Assembly: GCA_030248295.1 (NCBI GenBank)
Contig: JASANH010001440.1
Span: 744,001 to 808,000 of the forward strand
DNA length: 64,000 nucleotides
Direction of reading: 5' to 3'
DNA from: Mesodorylaimus sp. YZB2_4
Lineage: Eukaryota > Nematoda > Enoplea > Dorylaimida > Dorylaimidae
Positions 43,981 through 56,210 of the stretch are shown here, in pieces. The notes under the pieces were generated by a model that did not search any database, had not been told where the DNA came from, and worked only from the letters and a program-made list of their open reading frames with translations. Numbering within the stretch: the first letter of the stretch is position 1; every line of letters begins with the position of its first letter. The translations under genes were made by a program, and so were the position numbers.

Positions 43981-44853
43981 TTAAAAAGTTTTTTGGCGGG
44001 TGTTTCTCTTGACTTCTTGCAGTTCTGCCTTCAATGGGTCTTTAGAACTTTGCACGCACCTATAGTAGACGCCGCCCAGAACCTTATGTTGTCCTATATA
44101 GAGCAGCGGGTCGAACTCATTCTTAGTCAAGCAGCCTAGAGAAAAAGGCAAGAGCTTTTTTAGTTAAAATCCTTAATCAAGGCGGATAGGAAAATCTTAC
44201 CTATTGCTTTTGTTACAAACTTTCCGTTTTCATACGAGCAAACTACTCTGCTCTTTTCAATATCCAAGTAATCCCCAGCCATAAGTAGCTCTTTTCCATG
44301 GAATAGGCAGCCTGGTTTTATGTCATACGAAATTCTGTCACCTTCTCGGCTGCAGATATTCATCCCTGATGCTGGAATATACAGCAAAGTCCTAACAGGA
44401 ATTTCTTCGCCAGTTGGTGCCATGCAAGCTGTAAAAGCTAGAGCATGAAGTAATTTTACATCATGAATGCTACGGCACAACAGACCCGCAACATTGATTT
44501 GCATGCTTCTTTCACGCATATCGCAAAAGAATTTGAAGCTGTTCTCGACCCAGCTGTCACCTGGAAGATATTCGTTTCCTCCTGCTTGTCCGCTCGGGAC
44601 ACAAGCTAAAACAGAATGTCTTGAATGTATGCTGCAGGGCACCACAGGCTGTCATACCAACTGGCTGCTGCCCATACATATGACCATTGTTAATGCATCT
44701 CATTTTGAAATGGTACTGGATCCATTCTTCACCATCCTTGCAAGGGGTGCGGCTTGGTTGAAAGGACACAGCTTTGCTTGAAGCCGCATAAGAAAAGTCA
44801 ATGAACAAAGCTAAGAGGACGAGTAAGGTGATATCAGTAGCAAGTAGGGCCAT
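43981..44853 (-). CDS. Secreted protein with MIG-18/fibronectin-I-like repeats
   Basis: Exons 44658-44853, 44201-44605, 43981-44135 (52- and 65-bp introns) total 756 nt, 251 aa, with phases agreeing. Residues 1-25 are a signal peptide (MALLATDITLLVLLALFIDF...). Then come about five short Cys modules of the form C-x-x-x-G-x-x-x-x-x-G-x-x-W/Y-x(6-10)-C, for example C-L-F-H-G-K-E-L-L-M-A-G-D-Y, and G-C-L-T-K-N-E-F...Y-I-G-Q-H-K-V. These resemble the fibronectin-I-like domain named after the C. elegans matrix protein MIG-18, a family mostly known from nematodes. The tail is basic (V-K-R-N-T-R-Q-K-T-F). It probably acts in the extracellular matrix. Family assignment is by eye from Cys/Gly spacing. 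Confidence 0.65.
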
Positions 44854-47401
44854 CTCATGACACAAAATTCAGTGTTCTTCCGTGGTACTGAAACAAAAAT
44901 GAGCGGATACTAGTTCAATATTTTTTTCGTGCCTGAATCCGCGAATTGGTAGAAAAGGTAAAGGCAAAAAAAGTGAAAATGGTGAAAGGGCATTTTAGAA
45001 AGTTGTCGCTTACTATTCCAGCTATTGTTTAAAAAGCTTTTTATGGAAGCGACAAGGACAAAATTATTTCCACATTTTGCAAACTACAGATTAACCTACC
45101 GTTGGCTACAAAGGTTCTCTCGCATCGTGTGCTTTTTCTGCTGTAAAAGGACAACACATGGTTGCCAGCGCTCCTCTAACTGTAATGCATTATCGTCACT
45201 AATAAACTCGATTTATTCTGCATTACCTACAGGCTTCAATTAAAAGGAGTTGACAGTGGATTTGGTAGTTAAAGTGGCTAACAGGGGGGGGTAACGATAT
45301 TGTGTTATTACAATGCATAATGTCGAGCAGAAGAATTCTACCTGACGCTGTTTTGTTGTTGGTGTCAAAAGGTCGGGAACTCTTGTCTTACTCTGTTGTG
45401 ATTGCGCCACGTGGCCTGGGGCACGGTTGGTAGAAATACTTGAGTTGAATGCATATGAGCATGCGTAATACGCAAATTGCGTATTCCACAAACTATGCGT
45501 ACAAGTTTGCGTATTGCGTTTTTTTCCCCACCATAGCTATAATGATATACTTATCTAGAGTAGTCCTAAACTGCAGCTAACTGTATGCCAATAACTGAAA
45601 TGTCAGCTTCCACAACAGTACAACAGGCATTAAACATCGCTGTACAACAGTACAGCAGAACTTGTCGCTGCCGCTTATAATCAGCATAAAAAACGTCTGC
45701 GGGGAGAAATTTCTGTTAGGTTCGATCATGGGTTATTTCTCAGGGGCCCATCCTGGTTTAGCCAGCAACCTCGCAGCCCTGGCCAGAAAGGGCCAGAATC
45801 CCTATTTGGCTGGTGCTCCTTCTGAGCCAGTGTCGTGTTTTGGCAAGTGTTCCTGTACGGTCAGTCCCGATTCAGCAAAATCTCTTCACAGCAAGTGCAT
45901 ATGGTGGGTAGGGTTCTCTCGGCATGCATACACCCGCACCAATGACGTGGTTAAAAATGGTCAAAATGCCAACAGATCATAATCGAGAACTAATAGAGCC
46001 ATGGTGCCATATTGCTGTGTTCTTCGTAGACTGATTTACGCGCTCTCAAACGGTCAGAATATATTATAGATAAAATGTTGGTTTGGTTCCGAATCACATG
46101 CCAGATCATGTGCTCGCCATTCATGCTCCTCACCATGTGGTGGTGCAAGAAATTCAAGGTCACTCAGATCCTTGGTTCAGTAAGCGCATTCCGTGAAAGG
46201 GGGTTGAAGTAAACTCGTTCTTTTAAAGAATGCTTGGCTACCTTTTCAAAAAAATATCTTGGCCGAATCGGTTTTCTGGTTGAGACGGGACTGGCCAGAA
46301 GGGGACTCTGACTGAAACAAAACCCTGGCCGAGCTGGGAATTTTTCTGGCTGAAAAAGATCACAGTCGGAACAAGATACCGGAACCAGAATAATGTTCAG
46401 TGCACAAGTCGCCGTATATCCTGTATAGAAATCCCAGAACCGGGCACAGACTTTGGCTTGGTGGCCCCAAAACCAACAATCAGCAAGCGACCGACTTCGA
46501 GCTTCTCCCACAACCTCATAGTCTAGCTCCGAGAAGCTACAGCGGTTGTCACTCACTCGCTGTATTGAGCCAGCTCTCTTGCAGGCCAATTATTTTAAAA
46601 CAAAAGGTTTTCTGACTATGAGCATTTTCCTCATATCCTGTATGCGCGTCGGCTCGCTTTGGAAGGATGTTCATTGGGCAGCCCTGAGCAGTCATGTCAA
46701 GCAGTCAGTCTTTTTTCGGAATCGAATACAGATTCTTCCGCCACGCCACAATGTATGCGTACATAAGAAATCCGAATCGAGAAATAATAAGACAAAGTAA
46801 ATTATCTGCAACTTATTGCATTTTGCTGCAAACTTCCGAACTTACGTATTTTGCGTGTTTTTACGCAACCAACTGTAGCCTGGGGAAAAGACCCACTTCC
46901 TCCAGAAGATCGTTTGGAGTTTGATCGTACTTGACACTCACTCTACACAGCGATTCTTCACGCTTTGGTGGACTTCAAATAGTGCACTGCTGACAACCCT
47001 TTACACCGCTTTTCATTTTACACTTTTTACTGCCTATGCTTTTTTAACAATGCGACTCAATGAGGCATTCGAAATTGTGTTTTTTATGCTTTTCAGTAAC
47101 CTGTTTGCTTGTATCTCGCATGTTTTTTTGACCTTGAGTGCGCTTCAGCCTTTGTCGAATGAATAAAACATGGCGATTCTGACGCATTATGACACGCATG
47201 CTTTTGTTATTTTCTTTTGTCGGCTGTCAAGTGCGCTTAGAGCCCTTTCGGCGGTTGATAGAACTAAATCACCTAACTTCCAAGGTACTGGTGTTCATTT
47301 CAGGCATCAAGCAGTTTATTGCCCTTTCACACAGTTGCCAGTACACATGCCTGCCGCAAAGGCGTGACATCTACATTGCATTATTTCGACTGTAAAACTC
47401 C
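44854..47401. other. Intergenic, no gene recognised
   Basis: About 2.5 kb. Open frames at 45662-45982, 46164-46589 and 46921-47367 have no splice context or domain. CTGGCC-rich words recur around 45750-46330 without a clear repeat unit. Confidence 0.35.
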
Positions 47402-49798
47402 CTAGTCCTTTCTTACGACAAACCAACTGTGGACATCGAAAGGAAAATTAGGGCCGCTACTGCCCTTATGATGAAACTTGGCCGACACATCGCTGCTGGC
47501 AATCACTTGGCATCCTGTCTTGTGCAATCGATTCAGCAAGTAACACAAGAGTACTCGCACAAGTGATGCTTCATTGGGCGTGATTGGCTCGAATGGTGTT
47601 CCTTTCAACTTGATCTCACGACTATTGCAATAATCCATTTCTCGTTTAATGCCCTTGGGCCAATTGCCGATCACACTCTTTTCCACCATCAGAGCCACAT
47701 CTGGCCTGGCCCTGATAATCCTGATCTTATCGACGTCATTGAAACTTATACAGAAATGTCTCCTAATGGTTGGGGACCTTGACTGAAGAATGAAAATCGA
47801 TTTATCATTGATCCTTCGACTAATATCCAACGAACAAACTATGCGCCATCCCATTTCCAACAGAGATTCGAAAAGAGTGGATAAAAATGCACGACTCGAA
47901 ATGGCATCTCCGTCTGATGCCCACCATGGTTGGCCGCCCATTTCAAATTCCCGCACAATGCCATCAGCTACATTTAATTGTCGTTTAAATCCATAAGGCC
48001 ATTTCTCGACTATGGTCTTTTTAGTGGCCTCAATCACGTCGGTTGTGCAACTGAGTAATCGCAATCGATTATTACCATTCAAACTGATCATGCAAAATTC
48101 AGTATTGTCCTGAACTGGCGAACTGCGATTTAAGTCTATTTCGTCTGGTTCATAAATTAAAAATATGCTGTCAGCTGTGCCTTTCAAATTAGCACTCGTG
48201 TAATATCTGTAATTGCAGCGATGAAATGCACTAAAAATGGCCAATATCATTTTTCGGACCCAAATAGATAAATCGAAGGAGGTTGTGAACCATGGTTGAC
48301 CGCACAATATCATTTCATAGTACTCTTCTTCCGTGTTCTCATCGTACACTTCTTCATCTTGAATACCTGGCCCGTAAGATTCAATGACTGTGTCTCGAAG
48401 TACTTTTTTTAACAGCTCGTTGCCATTGAACAATTGTAAGCGATCAGTTGAGCTTAGAGATAAGCATACGATAATCGGGGCCGGTGCGTGATCGGGTGCT
48501 GCGCGCTGTTCGAAAAACCATGTTGTGAAATCGGTGTAACGAGATAAATCGCTGGCGAGGACGCATTCGTAGCCGAGTGCGAAGAGTTCACTCAGAAGAC
48601 GGCAACAAATACGTTTGATATTCTCGGCGTATTCGCGGCGTTTGCCAATAACGAACGGGTTACCTGCAGTAGAAAAGGTGTCTCTTTCAGAGCCAGTCTA
48701 TATTGGGAAGCCAACGATAGAGCATTTTTAGAATCATTGTTACAATTTTTACTTCACATCGAGATATATATTTCGAGGAGTTCACCTTGAGACGATATAT
48801 ATAACGAATATAATGAGGCACGCTCTATGTCAATACGGAATCAAGAGAGATCGGTGTGATTTGATAAAATTACTACAAATAAACTACATAAATGTGAGGA
48901 ATACAAGTACTAAGAATCTAACGTCTGCCTGTTAAAAATATAGCCATATATATCCATCTGCATGGGATAGGTACGTTACTACGATATCTCTATGTTTACA
49001 AAAATACTAACAGCGCATGTTAAGAAAGAAGTGTGTGGACCATCTCGACCATGCATACATATCAAAGGAATACGTGGTACCATCTCCATGTTTCCAAGGA
49101 CTGGAACAATGAAAGACTGCATTGTGCAACATACTGCAAACCGTCTTTACATCAATTCAGATCATCAGCTAGGCTCCTCTTTCATTCATGTTGCACTAGT
49201 TATGCGGGACATGTGAGCTACCAAGGGCAGATGGCCTTGGTTTCAGCTTGAAAAGAGTTGCGCCACTAGTGAGGCGCATCAATCAAGTTTCACCCAGGGT
49301 TCTTTTTATAGTCTCGAACTTCAAAACAGATAAGACCACGTGACACCAGACCTTTCATGGCAGACCTCGGCGTTTTTCCACAACTCTCTCACTCGATCAT
49401 ATGTAGACAAGAGATTTCTCAAAGTTTATCCTCTCTTTTCTCTGTCAAATCTCTGTCCATATCCCAGTTACCTCGCAGTAGTCAGATTGACCCCTGCCCG
49501 AGTTTTGTCCGCACGAACGCCTAGTTTTTTTTACCAGCTATGCTTCGAAATTCAATCCCCGATCCTAATCCCTAAACCCCTTACCTTTAAAAACCAAGTG
49601 AAAGGAACCATCTGACTGCATTCCCACTGTTTCGAATCCCTTCTTCCACATTTCGAGGCACACACGGCTCACCAATGTAGTTACATTATTATCAGCCAGC
49701 ACCAAAGTGATTGTGTCGGGCTTACGGAACGTCAGACCAAATAAGGGAACAGCAGGCGAGACTGGAGGTAATTTGAAAGTCGATTGTCTGATACCCAT
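47402..49798 (-). CDS. Four-unit repeat protein (WPxGI family), unknown function
   Basis: Exons 49585-49798 and 47402-48663 join in phase 1 (a Gly codon is split), giving 491 residues. The protein is built of about four units of 110 residues. Each has a lead like F-K-G-N-P-F or M-G-G-Q-P-W-W, then a helix with S-R-x-L-L-x-x-L-L-x-x-L, then G-W-R-I-V-C-S-L-D-I-S, then a strand (F-I-L, F-F), and a link W-P-K-G-I-K-R-E / W-P-Y-G-F-K-R-Q. No signal peptide or membrane segment, so probably cytoplasmic. I have a general memory of uncharacterised animal and protist proteins with this W-P-x-G-I pattern but know no function. The start at 49798 is the first ATG after an in-frame stop; a further 5' exon is possible. 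Confidence 0.65.
48664..49584 (-). other. Intron of the four-unit repeat gene
   Basis: A 921-bp intron, donor AAAG|GTAAGG, acceptor CTGCAG|GT. No nested gene seen. Confidence 0.55.
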
Positions 49799-52060
49799 CC
49801 TTGGAATAAATATTTCTTGTCAAAGTGCAAGAATTTTCAAGTCCAAAGTCAGAAAAGATTTTTCAAGCTGAGAATGTGTATCAACAGCAGTAAAATTTTT
49901 TCAATAAGCCACACCAGACACTTTAAAGAACCAGTTTTCTGGGCGGGGCATAAATTTTTGCACACTGCAGTGTCCTCCACGAAAAGGCAAAAGTGCCTCT
50001 GGGACCATTCGGCAACGATTTGGAAGCTGCTAGTAAAAGCTAGTGAAGAAAAATATGTTTGTGGCCCTCTCCTGAGCAGCAGCTGTTATCTCTGGAGCTA
50101 GGTAAATGTGAGCTTTAAAATATGCGAAAACTTTTTTCACTTCCTGCTTTCTCCATTCTTCTTTACCTGAGTTTCCAGAAAGCTATGCGAGGGTGGAACG
50201 ATGTGTTTTAATGGAACCTAAGATTCGGGCTCAACCTTGCTCTAGTTTGAGGATATTGTGTTCACTATACATCGCAATAAGACTTTCGGGAATTGCATAA
50301 ATATTCCTTCATGACCTGGAATGTGCGTTAGACTCTCACTTCCGGAAGGAAACAAACAAATAGTGCAGTAGCTAAACTAAATAGGGAGGTAATTTTTTGA
50401 GAATTGCGTGCTTGCGGAGGACACTCCAGAGGACCATACCGTACCTCTGTCCAATAGTTCCAATCTGGCTGGTGTCTGGTTACAACGACATACCTATAGG
50501 TCCAGGTAGCCCACGCAACACCCGCTTCAAGGCCGATGTGTATCCTTACGACTGCACTCAATGCGCAGCTGAATACCTATTATACATACATACGTACCTA
50601 TGTGCTACAGAAAAAGCTGCGTAATTTTTTCGCTGTCCATTTGTCCTCAGAGCCAGGTGTTGAGAGCCACATTTGCCAGGTGTGCTTCATCTGTTGTGTT
50701 CATCAGCTCTGCCAAGCAAACTGTGACACACGCCTTTCACCGCTACACCACCAAGGCGGCCCTTCGCGTGACTTACTGCATAGTCGTGCTAGCATGTACT
50801 GTAATCCAAAGACATGTCTGGTGCAGGCTTTAGTGTCATTTCGGAAAGAATAATTTCTTCGCGTCATTTTAGATTCATGTCGGCTCTCGGTCAGTATTTC
50901 GTGGACATAAAAACACACAGCCAACCACGCTGACCAGAAACCCTAGACTGATGGAAAAAGTTTCGCAATGGCCCAAGTCCGCCAAAAACTCGAAAGTCGA
51001 TTATCATTATTTGCTAAACAACACAGAGTGTGAACTACTTATTTTTGGGGTCATATTGAGGGGATGCCCTCTGCTGATAATCACAGGCACGAAGCACTAA
51101 GAAATCAGTACTTTTGCACTGTTGATCTGCACTGGTTTCTCCCCGATTCAGCTGGAATCCGAGAGCAGCGGCCGCGTCGCAGCTGCGATAATAGTGGAGT
51201 GATCTTATCGTTAGCTCAGACCCGTGCACAGTAGTTTCAGTATTATCTACAAGGCGTGACGATCAGGTTTCGATCAGATTGGCAGAGAGAACAGCACCCA
51301 CAATCTTTAACCATTGGTGATGCTACCTGGTGAATCACAGGGTGTGACAATTGTTTTGTACGGGCTAGATAGGCGAATCGTACGACAGCCACTCTGTCCA
51401 TTGAAAATTGTTCTCAAGGACCCGCATGCGACAAATTGTTATATTACGGCGCACAGTGTTTGGCGCACTTGATTCCGATGCAGAACAGAACTTCCAATCA
51501 CTCTATGTATTCCATCTTCAATCGTTCTTCCCTCTTGGCCTTTCCGTAAAAGCCACTCTCCCATTTTAGATATCAAACTTCGAGTCTATCTTGTCGGCAA
51601 AGAAAAAGCAGCTATGCCTTTGTTTTTAAGCAGCCCCAAACACCTACTTTGTTGTTTCCAAAAGTTTTCGTCTCACTTGAAGCAATGACCACCGTTTGCC
51701 TAACCGAAGCCTGGAATTTCCAACGTACGAGCACACGCCCACGAACCTGGGCCCCAAGCTTCCGCCCCAGGCCGGGAACCTGATCCAACGTACGAGCACA
51801 GAACCCACGAAACATGATTCCGAGATTCAAGGTTGACGAAATTGATAGCAGGGCCTTGCGACTACAACTTTTCTTCAAAGTTCGCTTAACTGTTGCCTCG
51901 CGAACTGGTGCTGCTTAAAAGGGTTAGGCGAACTTGATTACTTAAATGTTGAGTGCGGAGAAGACTAGCGATTGGCAGTCGCCCAGATACTACGAGCATA
52001 AAAGCTTTCAGCAGCAGCAGTTTAGCGCGGTCTGTAACGCGTGAAAGTCTAGCAGAAACA
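49799..52060. other. Intergenic, no gene recognised
   Basis: 2.2 kb. Several 60-110 codon frames on both strands overlap one another; none has a domain, signal peptide or matching splice sites. Confidence 0.35.
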
Positions 52061-53929
52061 ATGGTTTTGAAAATTCTGTCGATATTCCTAATGATTTTTG
52101 TCGATGTTCAAGCGTTTGCATTCCCGTGGCCCATCCTCTACCGCTCTCGAAGAAGCATGAGTACATATTTGCATGAAGCCGACCGCGAGCCAGTCGATGA
52201 CATTCAGTTCAGCGTCGCGGATATTCAAACCTCTTACCATTATCCTGATAAGGAAGTGCAATTGGAGGGGTTCCGGGTTAGAAATCGTACAGCCAACCAG
52301 AATCCCAGATGGGTTTCCATAGGATATCCGGAGCTGGTGGGTGCTGGAACAAACGGGAGTCAACCATTTACTTTCACAAATGATTTTGTCATTGCAACAA
52401 TCAAATTTCTCACCAAAGAACAGCGCTTTGCATTATTTGAAAAAGCCAAGATGGATTATCCCAGAGAAAAAGTTCAGGAAGAAAATATCCTGCCATTACC
52501 AATGGTCAGATTTTCTTGCCGCGTCGAATTTTCTCTGGATGGCAGACGGCGCAAAATTGAAGCATACGCTTACGATCTGAAACGAAATCCTCTCATACTG
52601 CGCTTCCCATTACGAACAGGAAGCAATGAGAGATTTGGGTTTGAGAAAAGTCTCCGAAGCAAACAACTTTTTCTCAAATGCGACATTGCGGCTTCAGGAA
52701 AGCAAGAAAAGACCAACACGTTGCGGATCACACGCGACCAACTGCAGCAAATTGCATTGGCCGATAGACTGATGGCTCAATCAGCCACCCAGACTTACGT
52801 TATTCGTGAACAATTGACTGAAGCGGCCAGTGAAATCGTATCCCGTCTTCATATCGAGGACAGTTATGAATTTGACGACGAATCGTTTTCCGCTGATTTT
52901 ATTCAAAGCGTACTAAAAGGTTCAGACTCCGATTTCAAGCCGCTTTCCTTGGACGCTGCCCTCGGAAAACTATCGCGGTACGGACTGGCAGTGAACGGAC
53001 GTGATTTGTACAAAAATGAGCTCAAGCGCGCATTGGAGAATACCTTCGAAGTAAAAAGCGAAGGAAACAGGAAAACACTGGCAGTCAAAAGGAATGACGA
53101 CGCCCAGGATTCAATCGGTGGAAGCGTTGGGCTTGGTCCAATTTCGATTTCATTGAACGCGGATATCAATTATGTTAGAAGCAAGTCTGATGAGTGGGCA
53201 ACGGGTGTATCGACCGTAGCGGATCAGCTGAAGGATCTTAACGAAAACAGCGGGGGCTCAATCATATGGGAACGTAACGAAACCAGTATTTTCCCGCTAA
53301 GTCTAAAAGTAGCGAAAGTGGTCCGAACAACGTTCTCGAACCAGATGGAATTCAGCACAGTTCGAAGGCGCTTGACGAACGCGAAATATCGACATCCGTA
53401 TGAAATATCTGTACAATCCGACAGTCTTGAGAGCCCAAACCCAGCGTGGTATCCACGAAATGAATTGAAAGAGTTGAATAAGTCGTTGACTGCCCAGCTG
53501 AAAGAACTTAATCGAACAATATCCTTGCAATATTCAGAGATCATGTCGATGAAACGACGATTATTATCATTGGAAGCTGCAGCCACAAATACCACAAATC
53601 TGTCGACGAAATTGCAACAACTTCGATCTAGCTTGCTCGCTCGCGACCCGTTCATCAACTCAGTGACCCTTGATTTTGAATGCAGCGACTTAATGAACAA
53701 TCATGACTCCTCATACTACGGATGGTCTGAAAGGTTGAGTGGCCATATTGGAATCAAGGATATCACATGCTCGAAATTGCCAGGCTCTTGGACTCTTGCT
53801 CATATCGACTGGGGAAGGCTGAAAAACGTTTCACGAGGAGCAGTCTCTACGACCAACATTATAGAGGCCGAATTCAAATGCTGTCGGCCCATCTTGCGAT
53901 TCACAACGCAGCGCATTATTCAAGATTAA
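52061..53929 (+). CDS. Secreted single-exon protein with coiled coil, 622 aa
   Basis: The start is taken at 52061 because residues 1-20 (MVLKILSIFLMIFVDVQAFA) are a clear signal peptide; the open frame reaches further upstream without one. A basic R-S-R-R site follows, possibly a processing point. The middle (about 270-390) is helical. A Gly/Ser stretch of alternating polar and hydrophobic residues (S-V-G-L-G-P-I-S-I-S-L-N-A-D-I-N-Y, near 352-368) looks like a beta hairpin. A coiled coil with several NxS/T glycosylation sites covers about 470-535, and the last 85 residues hold four cysteines, two adjacent (E-F-K-C-C). Being intronless next to intron-rich neighbours, it may have arisen by retroposition. 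I do not recognise the family. Confidence 0.75.
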   Translation: MVLKILSIFLMIFVDVQAFAFPWPILYRSRRSMSTYLHEADREPVDDIQFSVADIQTSYHYPDKEVQLEGFRVRNRTANQNPRWVSIGYPELVGAGTNGSQPFTFTNDFVIATIKFLTKEQRFALFEKAKMDYPREKVQEENILPLPMVRFSCRVEFSLDGRRRKIEAYAYDLKRNPLILRFPLRTGSNERFGFEKSLRSKQLFLKCDIAASGKQEKTNTLRITRDQLQQIALADRLMAQSATQTYVIREQLTEAASEIVSRLHIEDSYEFDDESFSADFIQSVLKGSDSDFKPLSLDAALGKLSRYGLAVNGRDLYKNELKRALENTFEVKSEGNRKTLAVKRNDDAQDSIGGSVGLGPISISLNADINYVRSKSDEWATGVSTVADQLKDLNENSGGSIIWERNETSIFPLSLKVAKVVRTTFSNQMEFSTVRRRLTNAKYRHPYEISVQSDSLESPNPAWYPRNELKELNKSLTAQLKELNRTISLQYSEIMSMKRRLLSLEAAATNTTNLSTKLQQLRSSLLARDPFINSVTLDFECSDLMNNHDSSYYGWSERLSGHIGIKDITCSKLPGSWTLAHIDWGRLKNVSRGAVSTTNIIEAEFKCCRPILRFTTQRIIQD

Positions 53930-54557
53930 TATTGAGGATATCTATTTATCCATTAATTGACAGTCCCTGGTAATACTGTGGAAGGTTCCAGGAATGCACG
54001 TTTAGTGCGAAAATCAAATAAGGATTGTGTTTTCTCCGCAAACTACTGTAGGTTTAACTGGTGATGGGATGTGATGTGCTGTCAAGTACTTCTGAGTAAC
54101 CTTGCCGTAAAATGTAAGGGCCGAAAATATTGTAGGGACACTGTTCAATGATTTCAGTAAGAACCCATGTGCCATCCTTCCTGAGCCTTTTTTGATTATG
54201 GTGTGGATGAGTGATTTGTCAGCACAAAAACAGTGGCCACAACAATATGTCATGTCGTGTCGTATCATTTACTTACTCTCACCAAGCATTGTGAAACGCA
54301 CTCGGGGATGGAGCACACAAATACTATGCAAACCTACAGTATGTACAAGAACCCTAACGATATCAAGATCAGAGGCAGTCAGTTTTAAAAAACCGCATGC
54401 AAGGAGTTCTTAAAAGCACATCGTCCTTTTGTCACAAAGTCACTCGGTAAAGAATTCCATTCAAGCAAAGCGCTAACGTTATACTCAAAGAATTTAACGT
54501 ATTTAAAGTACTGCTTAAAACTGCCAGTCTGGTGGTAGCGCCACTAAAAAATGGGGT
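53930..54557. other. Intergenic, no gene
   Basis: 3' flank of the 622-aa gene. No coding signal. Confidence 0.35.
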
Positions 54558-54600
54558 TCAATGTCGGTTCACTTCTGCTCTGGCCAGTGTCTGACTGATG

Positions 54601-54885
54601 TTAAAAATGGCTATTAAGATAGGCCATATGGCCGATGTAGATTTTGTAGAATAAGTGGCCCTTGTAGCTTGGACTCTTTGGTACCGTAGGCAGATGAAGC
54701 TTGTGTAATGCGTCTTCATGCTGTTGAGTATTGACTGCGGCGAATTTCTGTGCTCGCTCAATTAGTTCGATTAGAGACTTTGGAATCGGCGACCAATCCG
54801 TGCATTTATAGTCCAAGCATGGTAGAATACATTGCAAGTAAATAATTTGATGAATGTGTGATGACAATTTTCCAACGCCTCGCAC
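54601..54885 (-). pseudogene. LINE (non-LTR retrotransposon) RT C-terminal fragment
   Basis: About 90 residues match the end of LINE reverse transcriptases: I-L-P-C-L-D-Y...W-S-P-I-P-K-S-L-I-E-L-I-E-R-A-Q-K-F-A-A, then L-H-K-L-H-L-P-T-V-P and F-Y-K-I-Y. In Jockey/CR1-type elements this region reads L-E-Y...W-P...E-x-V-Q-R...L-x-L-P-x-L. No upstream RT core (F/Y-A-D-D) is in the window. A decayed fragment. Confidence 0.6.
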
Positions 54886-55160
54886 TGCCTATCATTTAAC
54901 ATCAGCGCTGATATGTGAGACCTGACGGTAGTCCAGAGCAATACTTCCGTCGGCCATTCAGTTATGATTGTTTTGACACTGGAAGAGAATCAGCGCAAAT
55001 TTCAGAAATAAAAAGCAAGACTCTGTGTAGAACTAGACTTTTATGCGCCAAAATCTGCTAGAAACTTGAGTTTTGCTCCTGGAAACTGCTGCACAGCCTC
55101 ATACCCTCATACACGTACAGTTGCACCAGTTCATTATCCATTCGCACGTCCAATCTAATC

Positions 55161-56210
55161 ATGGTCAATCTGACCAATGGAAGCATTGATGCGTGCATTG
55201 ACGATTGGTACAGTTCACTTTGCAAACAATCAGCATATGTAGTCAATTTTTTTATCGCCCCAATCTCATTGTCACTTAGTACTTTCGGACAAATTATATT
55301 TCTGATTGTTTGTTTCAATAAAACGCAAACCCATGGTGTTTACATTCATCAAATTATCGTGTCTATTGGCGGAATATTTTTCATGGTCGCTTATGTTTCC
55401 TGCATTATTCTATGTTGTTGGTTCAGGGATCCAATAATGCCTATCTACGACTGGTGGACTACATGCTATCCATGCATGTCGATAAATGCTAAGGTGGCCC
55501 CCTTCCAGCAGATATTGTTGTGAGCCTAACCCAATACTTGACTTTATCGATGGTTTATGATCGTTTCAGAGCATTGCATAAACCAATGACATATAAACCG
55601 CCCTCCAATCGAGCTTATGTAACTTCGACGCTGTCATGCCTAGGGTTATCTATACTCATCAATATATACTGGGCGTTTTCGTTCCGTGTGGAAGGGGAAA
55701 AATTTGGCGCTTATCGGATCGGACCTGACACACGTTTTGAGCCTTACATAACACATATCGGCGATTTTCGAATAGCTGTGACCATACTCGGTCTGGCGAT
55801 ACTATACTTGTTTAATATTTCTATCGTGATTTTTTATCGCAAACATTTTAAAAAATCAAAAAATTATTTAATTCCGAACAAGAAAAAAATTAAAAAGCGT
55901 ACAACAAAGACGCTCACAATAATGGCATTATGTCAGTCTGTTTCAGAAACTATTAGTCAAACGGCAAGTTGTGTTGCCCTGATACTAATGTTCTATTATT
56001 GAGGACTTCATGCCCTGCGATCCGACAGTGAGTCCATTATTCATTGCGGCCACCGATTGTGTCATCTTTTTCTCAAAAATAAGTTTACTTTGCATGTTTT
56101 TAGCGATTAGTGGAGATTGCAGATCTAAAGTTTCCGAGATACTCAAACGAGTGCGTGAGAAATTCTCAGTAGCGAGTATAGGGCCTCATGCAACCCAAAT
56201 TCCCCAATAG
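55161..56210 (+). pseudogene. Rhodopsin-like GPCR interrupted by two frameshifts
   Basis: Three consecutive open segments together make one seven-helix receptor. Segment 1 (55161-55523): glycosylated N-terminus (N-L-T, N-G-S), helices 1-2 and the first extracellular loop. Segment 2 (about 55508-56002): helix 3 ending in Y-D-R-F (the DRY position), then helices 4-6 with a basic third loop (K-K-K-I-K-K-R-T-T-K). Segment 3 (56001-56210): helix 7 and a short tail (S-G-D-C-R-S-K). The frame moves by two at about 55500-55515 (next to a run of five C) and back at 56000, so the original frame is restored. No introns fit. Either a recent pseudogene or two indel errors in the assembly. Subtype is unclear; peptide-receptor-like. 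Confidence 0.7.

Noticed and set aside
55492..55506. Mini-intron GTGG...CCAG explaining the GPCR frame change
   Set aside because: Only 15 nt, far too short to splice.
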